Part shown: positions 63,796 to 64,000 of the stretch, piece by piece
Layout: each line of letters opens with the position of its first letter
How positions within the stretch are numbered: the stretch's first letter is position 1
Assembly: GCA_022843145.1 (NCBI GenBank)
Contig: JALHOF010000006.1
Coordinates: 62,001-126,000 of the forward strand
Source of the DNA: Hyphomicrobium sp.
GTDB taxonomy: Bacteria; Pseudomonadota; Alphaproteobacteria; Rhizobiales; Hyphomicrobiaceae
Direction of reading: 5' to 3'
DNA: 64,000 nt
Notes under the pieces: model-generated
Seen by the model: only the letters and a program-made list of their open reading frames with translations
Told to the model about the DNA's origin: nothing
Database searches by the model: none
Program-made: the position numbers and the translations under genes

Positions 63796-64000
63796 ATGAG
63801 TGCAAAGGCGAGCGTCGGGCGTGCGTCCGGCGAAGCGGTGGTGCGTGCGGCGCGCGGTTGGATCGGCACGCCGTATCACCATCAGGCGAGCATGAAGAAT
63901 ATCGGCACGGATTGCCTCGGGCTCGTGCGCGGAATCTGGCGCGAGATCCACGGCAGCGATGCGGAGATGCCGCCAGCCTACTCGCGGGACTGGGCCGAGG
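63796..64000 (+). CDS. NlpC/P60 tail peptidase (GTA gp14), cut by window end
   Basis: About 68 residues are visible from ATG 63796. AVVRAARGWIGTPYHHQASM and GTDCLGLVRGIWREIHG give the N-terminal part of the NlpC/P60 fold with its catalytic cysteine (TDC). In RcGTA the product helps penetrate the recipient cell wall. The catalytic His and the fibre genes lie beyond the window. Confidence 0.9.
   Translation, partial: MSAKASVGRASGEAVVRAARGWIGTPYHHQASMKNIGTDCLGLVRGIWREIHGSDAEMPPAYSRDWAE

Noticed and set aside
53151-64000. Ordinary integrated prophage
   Set aside because: Gene order and families (gp4-gp14 incl. DUF2460, DUF2163, NlpC/P60) are those of RcGTA-like clusters; no integrase, repressor, lysis gene or att repeat is visible. 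A prophage origin outside the window cannot be fully excluded.

Overview
The window looks like chromosome of a high-GC alphaproteobacterium, most likely of the order Hyphomicrobiales. Pointers are a MucR/Ros regulator, TTAA-N7-TTAA sites typical of CtrA, class I PHA synthase, the alaC-hom-glpX gene order, DUF1491, DUF5330 and DUF6456 proteins, and a gene transfer agent (GTA) head-tail cluster of the Rhodobacter capsulatus type. I see no rRNA, tRNA, CRISPR array or integrase.

Layout. 0-8.3 kb: 5' part of an acyl-ACP/acyl-CoA synthetase, then a partial Flp/Tad pilus locus (TadG-like, CpaC secretin, CpaD, TadD-like lipoprotein) interrupted by a CDF transporter, an RsmC-like methyltransferase and an RsuA-type pseudouridine synthase. 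8.5-13.3 kb: a complete branched-chain-type ABC importer (livGFKHM). 13.7-27 kb: central metabolism, with metY, phaC, alaC-hom-glpX, a PPi-type phosphofructokinase and metC. 27-35 kb: secreted and von Willebrand factor A (VWA) proteins, nitroreductase, a CitE-like lyase with a MaoC hydratase, NAD kinase and CutA. 35.2-37.6 kb: a gene-poor patch with a membrane protein carrying a primase-like C-terminal domain, two strong terminators and REP-like repeats. 37.6-43 kb: a second TadG-like gene, DUF2076 protein and an S9 oligopeptidase. 43-53 kb: mucR, a gafY/gafZ-like pair (DnaA-domain-IV protein followed by DUF6456 protein), sufE, peptidoglycan-binding protein, DUF1254/DUF1214 pair, class A PBP, YcgN and YciF-type proteins.

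53.1-64 kb: GTA-like structural cluster in canonical order: small terminase candidate, large terminase, portal, prohead protease, major capsid protein, head-tail connector, head-tail adaptor, DUF3168, TP901-1 major tail protein, gp10, tail chaperone, short tail tape-measure relative, DUF2460, DUF2163 and NlpC/P60 peptidase (cut by the window end).

The most unusual feature is at 53.6-56.5 kb. The large terminase is cut after its Walker A region and joined in frame to the last ~70 residues of the portal. That portal end continues through a KFNPYHDELGRFTTGDGG anchor and a proline-rich linker into an apparent polymorphic toxin domain, followed by a small overlapping immunity-like gene. Next comes a second, displaced portal-end/anchor/toxin cassette whose toxin looks like the CdiA-CT RNase A family, with its own immunity candidate. 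A third relic retains what looks like the original toxin-free portal end, directly upstream of the protease gene. This resembles the orphan toxin-immunity arrays of cdi, rhs and MuF systems, but inside a GTA head locus and anchored on the portal. The probable GTA activators gafY/gafZ lie only about 8 kb upstream.
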